A stretch of 64,000 bases of DNA from Ascarosepion bandense. Its lineage: Eukaryota; Mollusca; Cephalopoda; Sepiida; Sepiidae. Location of the stretch: the NCBI GenBank assembly GCA_037127315.1, contig JBBBDQ010000310.1, positions 877,001-941,000 on the forward strand. Direction: 5' to 3'. The notes beneath the pieces are model-generated. The model had not been told where the DNA came from. It was given only the letters and a program-made list of their open reading frames with translations, and ran no database searches. The first letter of the stretch is position 1. Each line of letters opens with the position of its first letter. Positions 1-12,333 of this stretch are shown here, in pieces. The position numbers and the translations under genes were made by a program.

Positions 1-480
1 TCTGATACAAGGCTGAATTGAAGAAACATTAACCTTCTCCCTACGACTTCACTGGTGACCCCTGACGTACAAAGAACACGCATCCTATATCTACATTGAT
101 GACCCCTGACCGACGCAGAAAAAGATCGCCTATATGGAAAGATGAATTTTTCACTGGCGGCCCCCGAAAGTCTAAGGAACGCGCACCCATCTTCTTTACT
201 GGCAAACCCCGACGCGGAAAAAGAACACCTAATGGAAGAATCACTTTTTCACTGGTGATTCTCGGAGTCCAAACCAGCGAAAAACATGCATTGGAAAAAT
301 TCCTGCTGTAAGCTGTAGGCAGTTTGGTAATGTCTGACACAAGGCTGAATCAAAGAAACATTAACCATCTCCCTACGCCTTCACTGGTGACCCCCGACGT
401 ACAAAGAACATGCACCCCCGCTTCTTCAGTGGTAACTCCCGACGTACAAAGAACACGCTGAGAAGAACACGCACCCCCAC
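1..480 (+). repeat. Degenerate repeats resembling an LTR-retrotransposon leader/primer-binding region
   Basis: The stretch at about 1-90 recurs at about 330-418, both starting with TCTGAYACAAGGCTGAAT. Within and between these copies a shorter motif of the form TGGTGACCCCCGACG recurs about seven times (near 53, 98, 154, 200, 251, 384 and 427), each time followed by A-rich sequence and usually by GAACACGCACCC. The motif looks like a retroelement tRNA primer-binding site (TGG followed by a tRNA 3' complement), so I infer amplified leader DNA of an LTR element whose body is absent or lies outside the window. Short open frames here are by-products of the repeats. Confidence 0.5.
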
Positions 481-870
481 GGCTTCAATATATAACACAT
501 TTAACGGTTATATAACTTTCTTCTGTGTATAATTACTGATTCTCATTATATTTTAACCTGCAATTTTGCATTATTTTATTGTTTAATATCTATTCTGTTA
601 CTTTTTATTAAAAGTGGGGCATCTCGAGTATATATAAAGTATATTTCTCATTTATTTATTTCTATTCATGCATAGTTTGAAGTTTCATTCGTCTGTGTAC
701 ATCTATGTATGATTTGATCATCATCACTTTTAAAGGTTCATAAATATATGCAATATGTGCATAAAATACAGAAAACATTTTATATTCCGTACATATTATT
801 GTACGTAAGGTTTGATAAAATCCTTCCAAACAGCGTAAAGCACTCATAGACGTCATAGAAAGGAACACGT

Positions 871-1028
871 GTTATCGTATCTACCCCTGTATAAGTCGAA
901 ATGTTATCGTATCTACCTCCGTATAAGTCGAAATGTTATCGTATCTACCTCTGTATAGATCGAAATGTTATCGTATCTACCTCTGTATAAGTCGAAATGT
1001 TATCGTATCGTATTATATAGGTCGAAAT
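871..1028. repeat. 32-bp minisatellite, five units
   Basis: Units start at 871, 903, 935, 967 and 999. Each begins GTTATCGTATCTACC and ends GTCGAAAT; the last unit is slightly shortened. The units abut without unique spacers, so this is a tandem minisatellite. Confidence 0.9.
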
Positions 1029-1229
1029 GTTAACATCTTAGATGCACCAGCAGATATATTCTTCTTCAAATGTCACCTCTTTTCGGAATTTAGAATTATT
1101 AGAATTTCTTCGGTTTGGAATTTCAACGGACTGCCACTAGAACGCTCCGTCTATCTACCCTGCTATTAACTCATAAACATATAGCTGTGGGAAGCAGGGA
1201 GAGAGATTCATGTCTTTCTTAAATATATT

Positions 1230-1690
1230 ACCCATATAGGTATTTATGTTGATGATACAACTATTGACACCTGTCTTTGGAAAAAGTCCAACAGGTCCGA
1301 CAAAGCAAAACTGACAAACTACTTCCGCAAATTACCTCCAATCAGTGGCTAAATGGAGCAAGTAATGTCTTGTAAATTAACTCCACCAAATCAAAATTGC
1401 ATTCATTTCATAACCGGAGAGAATCTTTTCTGTCTTTCATATTTTCTTTCTTGAGTCTCACACTTTCCACTAGCATGAAGTGGAAAGGCTATACATTGAA
1501 TCAACTGCTAAATTTGCTGCTAGGGAAGTGTCATGCACTGACAGTCTTTCTCGTTAGAATTCATCTTGCACGTTTCTAATTCTACCATTCATCTTTGCTT
1601 TGAATATTGATGCCATATCTTGCTCGGTGCTCTTACTATAAACTTCATGATTGTTGACAAAATTCAAAGAAGCTTCATTAAGGTAATCGA
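1230..1690 (+). pseudogene. LINE reverse-transcriptase fragment (YVDD region to C-terminus)
   Basis: Translation around 1245-1256 gives the reverse-transcriptase catalytic motif YVDD followed by TT, as in the LINE family at 15,459-18,843. Downstream, broken frames still match that family's thumb and C-terminal region (SNSTIHLCFEY, then DKIQRSF). Many stops and shifts are present. It is a dead, 5'-truncated copy of a jockey/CR1-like non-LTR retrotransposon. Confidence 0.6.
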
Positions 1691-1699
1691 AATGTGTGT

Positions 1700-4090
1700 T
1701 TGAGTGTGTGTATGTGTGTGTGTGCGCTGTGAATTGTTATGATATTATTCAAGTAGCTTGGATATTTCGTACAGAAATACACAAGTAACAATCATACATA
1801 AATCAAACAATTTTAAATTATGCCGGATCATGTGTTCATGGAAAATATTCAAATCTTTTAAAAACCTCTTTATGTTTAAAAAAAAAATACCCTTTAATTA
1901 CTGATTACTACCCCCCACACACACAAAAACATGTTTTCATATTTATTCATCCTTATGGCAAGTTAAGTTTTGAGATTTAATGGCTGTGCTTTATTTTGAA
2001 AACTTATAAGCAATTTTGTTCCATCCTTTTGGTTTATACAAATATATCAAGTCATTTTTATGAGTTTCTAAACCGGTAACACCATATCTAAAAATCCTTT
2101 GCCGAAGAGACAATATGATTCTTTAAAAAGAAAATATTTCTTGGATCAATTTCAATAAACTCACATGTTAATTTTCAGGTAAAATTGTCAAATGCACATT
2201 TTAAATGAATAATTAATTCCGTTGCTTAAATTTTACCCTAACTGAACTGATTGAAAGCATGAAAAGCATAACTTATTCGATTACACACCGTTGGAAATGT
2301 GATCCTTCTAACTAAACAAAATTGTCGTTTTCTTCAATTAAATTTCATTTAAGTCGGGTATAAACCCATACTTTTGGTTAAAATGTGCCAAACAAAGTTT
2401 TTCTATTTTTCTCATATTTGTTAAATTATACTTTTGCACTCGATCGTTTTTTTAACTGTTTTTCCTGATATTTTGTTTGTATTTTAATCATGGTTATTTA
2501 TTTTATTCCATTCTTTTTGCTAGCGACTGGCCGCCTCTACATTCAGGTATTGCGTTTTCAATTATTTTTGCCTTGAATTTTTAAAACTCTGTAGTAAGAA
2601 TTAGTAACTCCTGTTCTCTGGAGATGAGTTTATGTCATTATTACATTTTTATTAGCGGTTTTTTGTTTTGTAGATTATTAATATTCTTTTCTTCACATTA
2701 GATAAGTAGTTATATTTCCATTTTCATTAGTAGACTAGATAGATATTTTTCTTTTTGCACATTTCTATACCTTTCTATTTTTTAAAATTTCTCAAATTAG
2801 CTACATTTTGACAAAACAATTTGGAATAATATGTACAACCAAAAGAAACGTATTTGTTGAATAAGTAATGTAACTCTGAAATGTATACTTGATGCTAATA
2901 AATATTTCATAAATAAACAAGAATTATGTTTTTCCTGATTGATTGATTGTCTGATAGCATGTAATTCGACTTACATTTCGTTCCAAATGTTTTAAAATAC
3001 ACGATAGGTGCAAATATTTAGCAAAATCGAAACTTCTTTTGTAAACAGAAATGCCGCTTTTCCTTAAAGTCAACAATCAGTATTTGAATCCATACGAACA
3101 CAATGCATAAGAAGCTTAATGACCTATGTCCAGTAATATTTTGTCATATTTGTCAGCGCTAACATTAAAAATATTTGCAAAATGTATAATCTGTTTTTTG
3201 GGGTAATGTCCACAATCCTTTTGGAAACTTGAGATGATTTCTTCAACACCCCTTTTATTCCAATAGAGCAAAAGAAAACTGAGAGAAAATCAAATAATCT
3301 GTAATAAAAGAAAAATTGGAGAATTTTTATATTTTTGCTTTTCTTCAGGAAATACATGTGAAATAATACTAAGGATCGCTATATGAAATATTCTGGTGTT
3401 GGGCTTATTGAGATGAAATCTATAATTCCGAAATAGGCTTAATAGTAAGATGTGTTCGTCGTAGACATAAAAATGTGCGCTAACAGTACTTTGCAAGTAT
3501 TCATTGCGTATGAATTGGATCTTCAATTGGTAAAGAGCACAGAGCAACAAAGACATTTCCACCAAAGTTGATTAATTAAATAATTATCAAACATTGTCTA
3601 AAAATTTGTTTTTCATGCGAGACTACATGAATTTTACCTTGTCTCAAAAATTTGTCTCAAGAAACATCAAAAGTACTTTTTGTAGAAGACACCAAAGTTC
3701 AATAGTGATGATAATATACTTTATATGTGCCTAAATCCTGAAAACACTTTCACGATGGAAATAATTTAATTGGTTACTTCTCAACAGAGACAGCGAACTA
3801 TAAACTACAAATTCTTCAATAAAATATGTGTTTGTCCTGACAATAGATATATTAACTATTTTGCGCTAATTAGATTATTGAATATCAAATTGATATGACA
3901 AAACATGTGACAGTAAATATGGTGGTCCTAAAGAGCTCTGTGATATTATCTTTCTAGAACAGAATTTCTTTTGTTTAAAGTGTAAATAATATAAATATGA
4001 AGAATGTATAAATTACTACCAAATTGTTATTTGTCATTGACTTCCATTGAAATTCACACATCGATGTTTGGAATGCAAAATTGTTGTCAT
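1700..4090. other. AT-rich non-coding stretch
   Basis: I see no splice-bounded coding segment, no recognisable transposon protein and no long repeat here apart from a short GT-rich run near 1705-1725. Short open frames at 3124-3565 on the minus strand have low-complexity composition and no motif. Confidence 0.5.
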
Positions 4091-4095
4091 CAAAA

Positions 4096-4182
<87 letters not shown>
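4096..4182. repeat. Compound (CA)n(TA)n microsatellite
   Basis: An uninterrupted CA run passes directly into an uninterrupted TA run. Both strands give spurious HTHT/YIYI or CVCV reading frames that are not genes. Confidence 0.98.
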
Positions 4183-4184
<2 letters not shown>

Positions 4185-4310
4185 AGGAGATTATCGGCTA
4201 CAAGAAACCCTCCTAAAAAAAAGTGTAATATTTGACCATTCGGGCAGATTTTTTAAAATAGGACACGCCAAAAGATTTTGAACAGACCTTTATATACATA
4301 TAAAAACTTT

Positions 4311-4492
4311 TGTCAGGGTAAACTACATATTTTAAATGAGTTAACAATTTTTATTTGACTACTATCTATGAGTACATGGATAGAAAAATTCTGACGTAAA
4401 CTTCCTATCTCATGTACTCATAGATAGTAGTCAAATAAAAATTGTCTACCCATTTAAAAAATCTAAGATCCCAATATGTAGTTTACCCAGAC
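4311..4492. repeat. Foldback (inverted-repeat) element
   Basis: The left arm (4311-4383) reads TGTCAGGGTAAACTACATAT and then ATTTTTATTTGACTACTATC. Its reverse complement is at 4405-4492, with a small insertion in the right arm. The inner part is nearly perfect over about 50 bp. The arms are separated by about 20 bp, so the single strand would form a long hairpin. Arm similarity continues weakly outward to about 4274 and 4520. No coding capacity; a MITE-like origin is possible. Confidence 0.8.
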
Positions 4493-4859
4493 AAAATTAA
4501 AAGTGACCTGTCCAGATCTAAGCCATCTTGCCCCCATCTCCTAACCCAAATGTGTATCTCCATGGTTACAAACTGCTGATGGACTAGTTTAGACACACCA
4601 AATTCCATTCCCCAAAACCAATACTTACATGTCACATTCCCAAAAATAAATCGTGTTCACCATTTATTTTCAGTTCCACATATCACACGAAGAGAAGCGG
4701 TTCTGCTTCGGAACTAAATTTTCTTGTGTAGTGATATTATACTTTTATAAACCGTTGTAACAACTATTACAATATAAAGCTCTACTCTGTATCGAGCACT
4801 CTTTATAAAAGTAAATGCTTGAACAGTGGCTTTAGATGTACGTCTTCTTTCACTTTCTT

Positions 4860-4862
<3 letters not shown>

Positions 4863-4907
<45 letters not shown>
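4863..4907. repeat. (AT)n microsatellite
   Basis: A pure AT dinucleotide run, followed by a short repeat of ATTCCGTAT between 4907 and 4945. Confidence 0.97.
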
Positions 4908-4910
<3 letters not shown>

Positions 4911-5349
4911 CCGTATTATAATTCCGTATAATATAATTCCGTATTAAAATAAAGGAAATCTATCTCTGGGTATCGAGCAGTTTGATCTTATTACCCTACC
5001 TAAGTCATTGTCGCCTTAGTTACTTTAATGAGTGCTTGCATACCAAGACTGCTTGTTACATTTCATATCTGCAAAGTGATCTTTTGGGATCTCTACAGCT
5101 TCCTTGCTGCATTCTTCTTGACCTTGTGTGAGATGTTTCAAAAGTGATTTTACTTTGTGAAGCAGAAGAAACCGTAGCAATTCCGTAGACTGTTGACAGG
5201 AATGTGTCTGCGTTCACATGCTTAGTAAAGCTTCGGGAAAAAGTTAATTTATGAAATTCATTATCCTACAACCTGTAGCAAAATGTTTGACACATTTCAT
5301 GCAAAAAATAGTAAAATACACCGCTTAGAATGCGCATGTTCGTGCCATC

Positions 5350-5960
5350 GTAAAAGATGCTAGAAAAATGGTCGATTCTTTGTATCACTTCAGAAAAATA
5401 CTAAACTCATACTGCAATGCTGTATCGTTACAAGGATTAGATGATACCAAGAATGGAATATTGCTGCTATATCTGAACTGGTGCTGCCCAGTCTTTAATG
5501 TCCAGCCTTGATCAAGTTCAAAAGAGCATACGTGACTTTGTGGGTGATGAATTATTCTCCTGAATGCAACCCTTATCCCACAGACGAAACGTTGCTACCA
5601 TGTCATTACTCTATCGCTATTACTATAGCTAATGTTTGAACGAGTTACATTCCATAGATCCACCAGCTCATGCATTCACAACTAGGACCCACAATGCCGT
5701 GTTCACAGTGGTAAACCATCTCCATACCTTTTGTGTTACTTTAACGAGGAGAAAGTTCCACTCAAACAGCTTCTTTCCCAGAGCTGTTGCATAGTAAAAC
5801 AGGCTCCAGAGAGAATGCTTCTCAAACTGCAACAATTTTGGTCTCTTTAAATCCAGATTCAGCTACACGTCTCCATAATATTGCCTCTTCCTACCTCTTC
5901 CCTGACAACAACCTCACTTATATAGACTTATTTATATTAATCTTGACAACTGATTTGCGT
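5350..5960 (+). pseudogene. LINE 3' end (RT C-terminal region)
   Basis: Broken frames match the C-terminal part of the LINE at 15,459-18,843. The series runs through a QVQKR-like segment, LSHRRNVA near 5575-5600, and YRYYY followed by an NELHS-like segment. The order agrees with the family but stops and frameshifts interrupt it several times. It is a 5'-truncated dead copy on the + strand, with no intact ORF. Confidence 0.65.
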
Positions 5961-5969
5961 TGACGAGAA

Positions 5970-7110
5970 ATAAGGCAGAATGAAAATGCTCTCCTCGTTT
6001 AAACCCGACTTATGAAGCGTACACAATAATTTTAAAGATACCTTTTAGTTTTTCAATGAAATTTAGTTTTTCCATATATTCTTCATCTATTGCTTCTTTC
6101 CTCTATATTGGACTTTATATGTTATTTTGGGTAAATGAAATAAACATTCCTTTAATGAAAATATTACAAAATCATTTTTCTTTAAGTAAAGACATGAATA
6201 ACTTAGAATTTATAATAAGGTGCTGAAAATTCAACAGATTCGTGTGTATATATATATTATCTTACGTCTAACAAATGACTCTTTGTTTCATGTTCAACGC
6301 AATTATCAAGCACATATTACATGTATGTGTATATGTGTGTATCGCAAAAGATTCACGAAAATGAGCAAAGACTGAAGACTTTTTTTAACTAAAAATCATT
6401 TTTAAATCCTGTTTAGAACCTTCAAACTTAGAGTTAAAAATCTTGTTTTTATGGCGTCAACGTGCAAATATAAATTGGTATGGGAGATTTGATCACCTTT
6501 GTGCGTTGAAAAACACATTGATTTGAAAATTGTTGCGCAGTTCCTACATCCGTTAGCCAGATTATGAGCGGCTACGTAAAGCTTGGTCGGTGATATTGTA
6601 AGGGTAAAATTATAGACTACACGGAGTTCACAGCACAAATCAGAATAACTGTGGTCGCACGACTGTATAAAACTTTGTCACACTAACTTCTAAACGGTAA
6701 TGTCAACTGACAGATAACGTGTTGTCAACAGACATAATCTAAATGTTTGTGTTTGCTTATTTATATCATTAACTTGTGGCAAAAGAAAAATAATTTAATG
6801 AAGTCAGTGTTTGCGCCCTTTACATTCTTTTAAAAAGTTATACTGTCTACCAAAGCCTGACAGTGCGTAGATCAGCAGCTAGGTACTCACAGTTCGTCAG
6901 ACCTGTACTCGTCTCTAGAGCAGTAATAGATGTTAAGGTGTCATAATACCTGTGCTAGTCATGTATAGCTTGGATAACAGTAAAACTCACGCCAGAGATA
7001 AGACATATGATGCACATAGCTGCTCGGGCACAGTTGTGTTTTTTCAACATCCAAATAAAAACAAACATGGTAGCTGAGTAAGACCATCACTCAAACTTAC
7101 TTAATTTTTT
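5970..7110. other. Non-coding stretch, nothing identified
   Basis: AT-rich sequence with a short TA/GT run near 6245-6345. A minus-strand open frame at 6402-6638 shows no domain I recognise and lacks splice-like borders. I cannot assign any gene or element. Confidence 0.4.
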
Positions 7111-7111
7111 A

Positions 7112-7360
7112 CACTTTCTAAATATCATCATTCTGTCGCTGATGATATCTCAAATGGCTTGTAAGACCTGGAAGATTTTTGCAGTTCTTTCTACATTGTC
7201 GATATGTCAGTCTTCCTTCTGCAACTTGCCTGGCTGTGGAAATGTCGTGTGAGTTTGCTGACTTATCGACATAATTTATGGCAAATTGTACATGTATGAT
7301 CATTGCTGATGTCATATTGGTAGTTGACATCACACTGACTCCGCATGTCACCTAGAAGAC
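7112..7360 (-). pseudogene. LINE ORF C-terminal end with zinc-finger-like motif
   Basis: The minus-strand frame ends in a Cys-x3-Cys then Leu-x3-His-x3-His arrangement (QCRKNCKNLPGLTSHLRYH). Such a degenerate C2H2-like finger is familiar at the C-terminus of some invertebrate non-LTR retrotransposon proteins. There is no start codon context or intron, and a related LINE fragment lies next to it in the opposite direction. I read it as the tail of a LINE ORF2, not a host zinc-finger gene. Confidence 0.4.
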
Positions 7361-7384
7361 CTGCTTTTGAAAAGCAAATTCAGT

Positions 7385-7860
7385 TAAGTTGATCACAAGA
7401 GACACCTTCAATCTTTGCTCTGGAAGAGGGTTGATGAATTTGGACTTACAATCAGTCTCAAGAAAACAGTAACCAAACTGTAACCTGCACCGGGGAAAAC
7501 ATGCACCTCGCCATCGATACTTGATAAACGTCTAGAAGTTGTAGATGTTTTTCTAGCTCGACAGTACATTGTATAGATTTGAGACACTTCACGAAGAAGT
7601 CTCTTGTAGACACTCGAATGCATGTGATATATTTGGTAAACCTGAGTCAAGGCTTTGACCATAAAAGTCGAGATGTAACATGCGTATGTTTTAACAACCT
7701 TGTTATGTGGCTGTGAGACATGGTCAATTTACCTCAGGCATATTCAGTGCCATGAGAACTTTCATCAGCGTTCTCTGTGTAATATTCCAAAGATTTCATG
7801 GCGATCACATGTGCCTGATAAAAGAGTGCTGCAGTTGGCAAAATTAGCGTATATAAATAC
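7385..7860 (+). pseudogene. LINE reverse-transcriptase C-terminal fragment
   Basis: Three broken + strand frames contain segments usual downstream of the RT catalytic site in non-LTR elements: FGLTISLKKT (7437 on), then LTTLLCGCETWS (about 7690-7725), then ISWRSHVPDKRVLQLAK (about 7792-7842). Stops and frame changes separate them. It lies head-to-head or rearranged with the minus-strand piece at 7112-7360, presumably from the same LINE family. Confidence 0.6.
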
Positions 7861-7869
7861 ATATATTTA

Positions 7870-9725
7870 TTAAGCAAAATTATGGAGATATGGATTTTAC
7901 CGTTTTTTTTTTTAAGTGACAATTAAATTAAAGAAAGCGATAAATTGTTGGAATTCCCCTATATTGGTAGAAAATATTTAGCTCAACAAAAAGCTCGATA
8001 AATACTGATATTATTATTTTGTAGTAATTTTATGTCTGAAAGACAAATGCCTTGGTGTATATATCAGTTATAACAAATTCAGTATAGGAGATAATTTAAT
8101 TTGTACATAGAATGGGTTAAGCTATAGGTTGGTTTTCCCACAACCCAAGCTGCTACAGAACTTAAACATTAACCTAAAATTTTCAATCATATTTTTTAAG
8201 TCTAGTCAGATCGAGACTTGCATGTGAATGTCATGTACGGAACAAAATTCATTCAGAAACATCTAAATTATCTGTTGTGTACAACCACCCTCTCTGATCA
8301 ATGGTTAAAATAGTTTTGATCAAATAAAACATGTAAATCTTAACAAACACCATCCTTCTTCGAACTATGTTGACTGGCGCTATAGAATCACAAAGAACAG
8401 TACCAAGTAACAGAAACGACATCACACGAGGATTCTAATCAGCAGTAACAACTAAAATGGATAACGCATGTAATTAGAAGAGAAATGAATAACATAATCG
8501 AGATATTAATGTTCTGTATTACTTCAAACAAAAGATTAGGAAGGAAGTCCCCATCAATACTGGAATAAGCAATAATAGATACTAAACGTGATAAAACTAC
8601 TTTCCTGAAAAAATTGTTTATAAATTTCAATTGACATTAGCACCGGTTGCTGGGCAATAAAAACCGAATATTTCCTTATATGGCTAATATTACATTAAAT
8701 GCAAACGGTGGCGTAAAAAACATGTTTCTCCTTAGTTTCATTTTCTAACGCTTTATTTAATATCACATTTTACATTTTGGATGACAGTCTCAGAACTACA
8801 AATAACTCGAGATGACTTTTTGAAGTCGGGAAAAAAACAAACCCATACTAATTCACTCGATTTTTACCTTTGTCACCATTAATGAGACTGTGCGACGTCG
8901 AGAATAGAGTCGTGTGTTGTTAATAGAATACCAACGTTGTTGCAATAGGTGATTCTAAAAAGTGTATTTTTGTATAATTCGTTGTTACTGAGCAGACAAT
9001 AGAAATCTGGTGGGGATGGAATAGTTATTGCTTAATCAGAAACTTTAATACCGACAAGCACATGTTCGTGAGGGGGTGCCAATTAATATTCTCTGCGATG
9101 GATTTTCTTGCTGGGGCCATTCAGTAGGTTTTAGTCAGAAGATGAATAACTTTCTCAAATTCTTTACGCTAAAAATTACATGAATGACCAAATATTTTCT
9201 GAAACACTGCCTAATAGACACATTTCACATCCATCGAATATTCTGTTTATGAATCAAATACTTAACTTATTAAGATTGATTTATAAGTTAATATAATCAA
9301 ATATATGTATTTAATTACATCTGAATCATCTGCATACAGTTACAATGCAACGAGATTCTAATTTTAAATAAATTTAGATTGCAATTTTAAAATCAATATT
9401 AAATATTTCTTCAGGCAAAGATTGATTTTATTTTAGTGCATCAAACTGGAAAGGATAAGTTTGATTTGTTCGTACTTTGCTCAATATCCTGTTCTGATTT
9501 TTGTTTCCGTTGTGATGACAGGTTTTTTATTCATTACCTATCTCAGTGTTTCGCAAGATGTGTTCGTGATTATTTTTGTCTGTTTGTTTGTTTTTGTATG
9601 CTTTCGTCTCACTTATATAATTCTCTAGTCTTTAAAACCCACTTAATAAGATTAAAAACCAGAGAAACCCTGCTCCTTGAAGATTGTTTTTATCTTTCTA
9701 ACCGAATTTTGTGACCAGTCAAATG
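7870..9725. other. AT-rich non-coding stretch
   Basis: No recognisable protein, RNA or repeat apart from short homopolymer tracts. A + strand open frame at 9436-9714 is Cys/Phe-rich and has no domain I recognise; it runs up to the RTE-like element and I do not call it a gene. Confidence 0.45.
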
Positions 9726-12333
9726 TCGACAACTAGAGAATGTCAAGCAGGAGATGAACAGACTGAATATCAACATCCTAGGCATTTGTGAAACAAGATG
9801 GCCTAATAACGGAGATTTCAGTAGCGACACCCACAGGATAATATATGCAGGAGGCTAAAAAAAACGAAAAAGTGGTCGGTTTAATACTAAACAAACAAGT
9901 GAAGAGATGTGTACTTGGATACTGGCAACTGTCAGAGAGAGTCATCTTGGTTAAACTGCGGAGAAGGCCCTTCAATATAGCTATTATAGTAGTTTATGCG
10001 CCGACAACTAAAAGCTCGGGGGACGAAATAGAATCTTTCTATTTAATACTGGACAGTGCCAAGGCTCAGTGCAAAAGCCAAGAAATTAGGATTATAATGG
10101 CAAGGTAGGTAAAGATAGAGAAGGAGACACGAACGGCAACTTCGGACTAGGAGAGTGCAACGAAAGAGGAGAAAAATGGATCCAATGGTGCTCAGCCAAT
10201 GACCAGGTTAATTACTAACACCTGGCTCCAAGATCACCCACGACGTTTATGGACATGGAGAAGTTCAGGAGGCGACACGAAGAACCAAATAGACTATATA
10301 ACTATAAACAAGAGATTCAGGAACGCAGTGGTCCAATGCAAAATATACCCAGGTGCCGACTGCGGGAGTGACCACGTCCCACTCATCTGCAAACTAAAAG
10401 TGAAACTCCGAAGACTGAAGAAGCCCAGCACATCACCAAGGCTGCAATACGACACGCTAGAGGACAACACATGATGCAAAGGAGACAAAGTTTAAAGCCA
10501 AGACACGGAGCAGAGTACAAGAAACTTCACAGGGAGATAAGGAACAAATGCAGACAAGCCAAAGAGGGATGTCTCAACAACAAATGCGCAGTAGTAAAGA
10601 GACTGAGCAGGAACAACAAAGCAGAGATGCATAAAGAGATAAGATAACTGACAGGACAAAAAAACCTGCTCCTCAACAGGATGCATAAAATCCAAGGAAG
10701 GAACAATCATATTAGAGAAAGAGGAAATACTCCAGTGATGGGAAGAATATATAAAGGATCTCTTTTGCGACAAGAGAGAACAACCGAGAATACACAAGGA
10801 GATGGATGGACCGGAAATACTAAAATCCGAAGTGGAAGCTGCAATGGCCAAAATGAACAGAAACAAAGCACCTGGTCCAGACGGCATAGTGATAGAGCTG
10901 CTGACAGCCTTAGAAGAATATGGCATAGAAAAGATTACCGACATAATAAACAAAATTTATAGCAGCGGAATAATACCAGACAACCTATGCAAGTCGATAT
11001 TTATAGCACTGCCGAAGAAACCTGGTGCAAACGAGTGCGAACTACACAGAACTATCAGCTTAATGAGTCACATTACAAAACTGATTGTCAGAATCCTGAT
11101 GAATAGAGCGAGAAGCAGAATCAGGCCAGAGATAGGGCAGGAACAGTGCAGGTTCGTCAAAGACACTGGAACAAGGAACGCCATATTCATGATTAGGATG
11201 CTCTCCGAAAGTGCATTACAAATGAAGACTTGTACCTATTCTTTATTGACTACGCGAAAGCATTCGACAAGATACGACACAAAGAATTGATGGAGATGCT
11301 AGGCAGCCTCGACATTTTCGGGAAAGACATAAGAATAATCAAGAATCTCTACTGGCAGCAAACGGCCTGCTTACGGACAGGTAACGACCTCAGTAGATAC
11401 ACAAAGATAGAAAAGGGCGGAAGACAAGGATGTGTCTTTTCACCGGATTTGTTCAACCTATACAGCGAGAATATTTTGAGGACCCTAGATGACACGCCAG
11501 GATTTGTTATTGGAGGCCACAACCTGAACAACATAAGGTATGCGGACGATACAGTGCTGATTGAGGACACGGAAAGGAAACTACAAGACCTCATACAGGA
11601 AGTAGCGGTGGAGAGTGACAAAAAAGGATAACAAATAAACTTTAAGAAAACTGAGTGCATGGGCATCAGCAAAAGATACAACCCAAAATGCTAAATACAG
11701 GTGGGGGATAACAGAATCAAGCAAGTACAAAAATTTAAGTACCTAGGAAGTGTTCTAACAGGAGATGGAAAGTGCGACACGGAGATTCGAAGGCGAATTG
11801 GCATGGCAAAGGACGCGTTCCAGAATACTAACACACAGGAAAATCTCAATAGAAACAAAGAAAAGAGTGCTAGACTGCTACGTGATGTCAGTTCTTCAAT
11901 ACGGCAGTGAATGCTGGACAATATCATCTAAAATGAGGACAAAACAGGAAGCAGCCGAAATGTGGTTCTACAGAAAGATGCTACGGATATCGTGGACTGA
12001 GCATGCAAGCAACGATGAGGTGTTGAAAAGAATGGCAACAAAAAGGAAATTGATATTGACCATCAGGAAGAGACAACTGAAGTTCCTGGGACACGCAATG
12101 AGGAAGGAGAGCCTGGAGAACCTGATACTGGCTGGTCAGATAGAAGGAAGGAGAGACAGAGGAAGGCAGCGGATAACATATTTGCAGGGTCTGATCAGGT
12201 GGATGACGGAACGGGGGTTGCCAGGAGCAACAGGAGCAAACATACTAAGAGCCAAAAGGGATAGGGAGACATAGAGAACCATGATCGCCTACGTCCTGAA
12301 GGGACAGGGCACATAGAAGAAGAAGAAGATTCA
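9726..12333 (+). mobile_element. RTE-like non-LTR retrotransposon, nearly full length, inactive
   Basis: The order is endonuclease, then reverse transcriptase, then a C-terminal region and a GAAGAAGAAG tail. The apurinic endonuclease shows ILGICETRW near 9775, a degraded GDFN-type site near 10,098, QIDYI near 10,290 and GSDHVPL near 10,365. The RT shows NRNKAPGPDGIV (10,856 on), FFIDYAKAFDK (11,239 on), GRQGCVFSPDLF (about 11,422) and YADD (11,539-11,550), then FKYLGS. Stops and at least two frame changes (between about 11,220 and 11,235, and near 11,830) break it. The short simple-repeat tail instead of poly(A) fits the RTE clade. Other domain-similar non-LTR clades cannot be excluded. Long minus-strand frames here are antisense shadows. 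Confidence 0.9.
10802..11910 (+). pseudogene. Reverse transcriptase of the RTE-like element
   Basis: This is the best-preserved coding part of the element. It begins with the conserved APGPDG segment preceding the fingers, continues through motif A (FIDYAKAFDK), motif B (GRQGCVFSPDLF) and motif C (YADD, both catalytic Asp present), and ends at FKYLGS with the thumb. A frame change near 11,230 and an in-frame stop at about 11,630 interrupt it. The product would copy element RNA at a nicked target. The frame continues after a further shift from about 11,830 to 12,274, with VLQYGSECWT and RKMLRISWTEHA. Confidence 0.85.

Noticed and set aside
871..1028. Regular ~32-bp repeats that resemble a CRISPR array (also 37,805-37,936)
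   Set aside because: Units abut directly with no unique spacers, no cas genes are present, and the window is clearly animal DNA.
7118..7351. Possible C2H2 zinc-finger gene
   Set aside because: Only one degenerate finger, beside LINE RT fragments; it matches the known tail style of LINE proteins.
10492..10953. 153-residue minus-strand open frame
   Set aside because: It is antisense to the endonuclease/RT of the RTE-like element and has no domain of its own.
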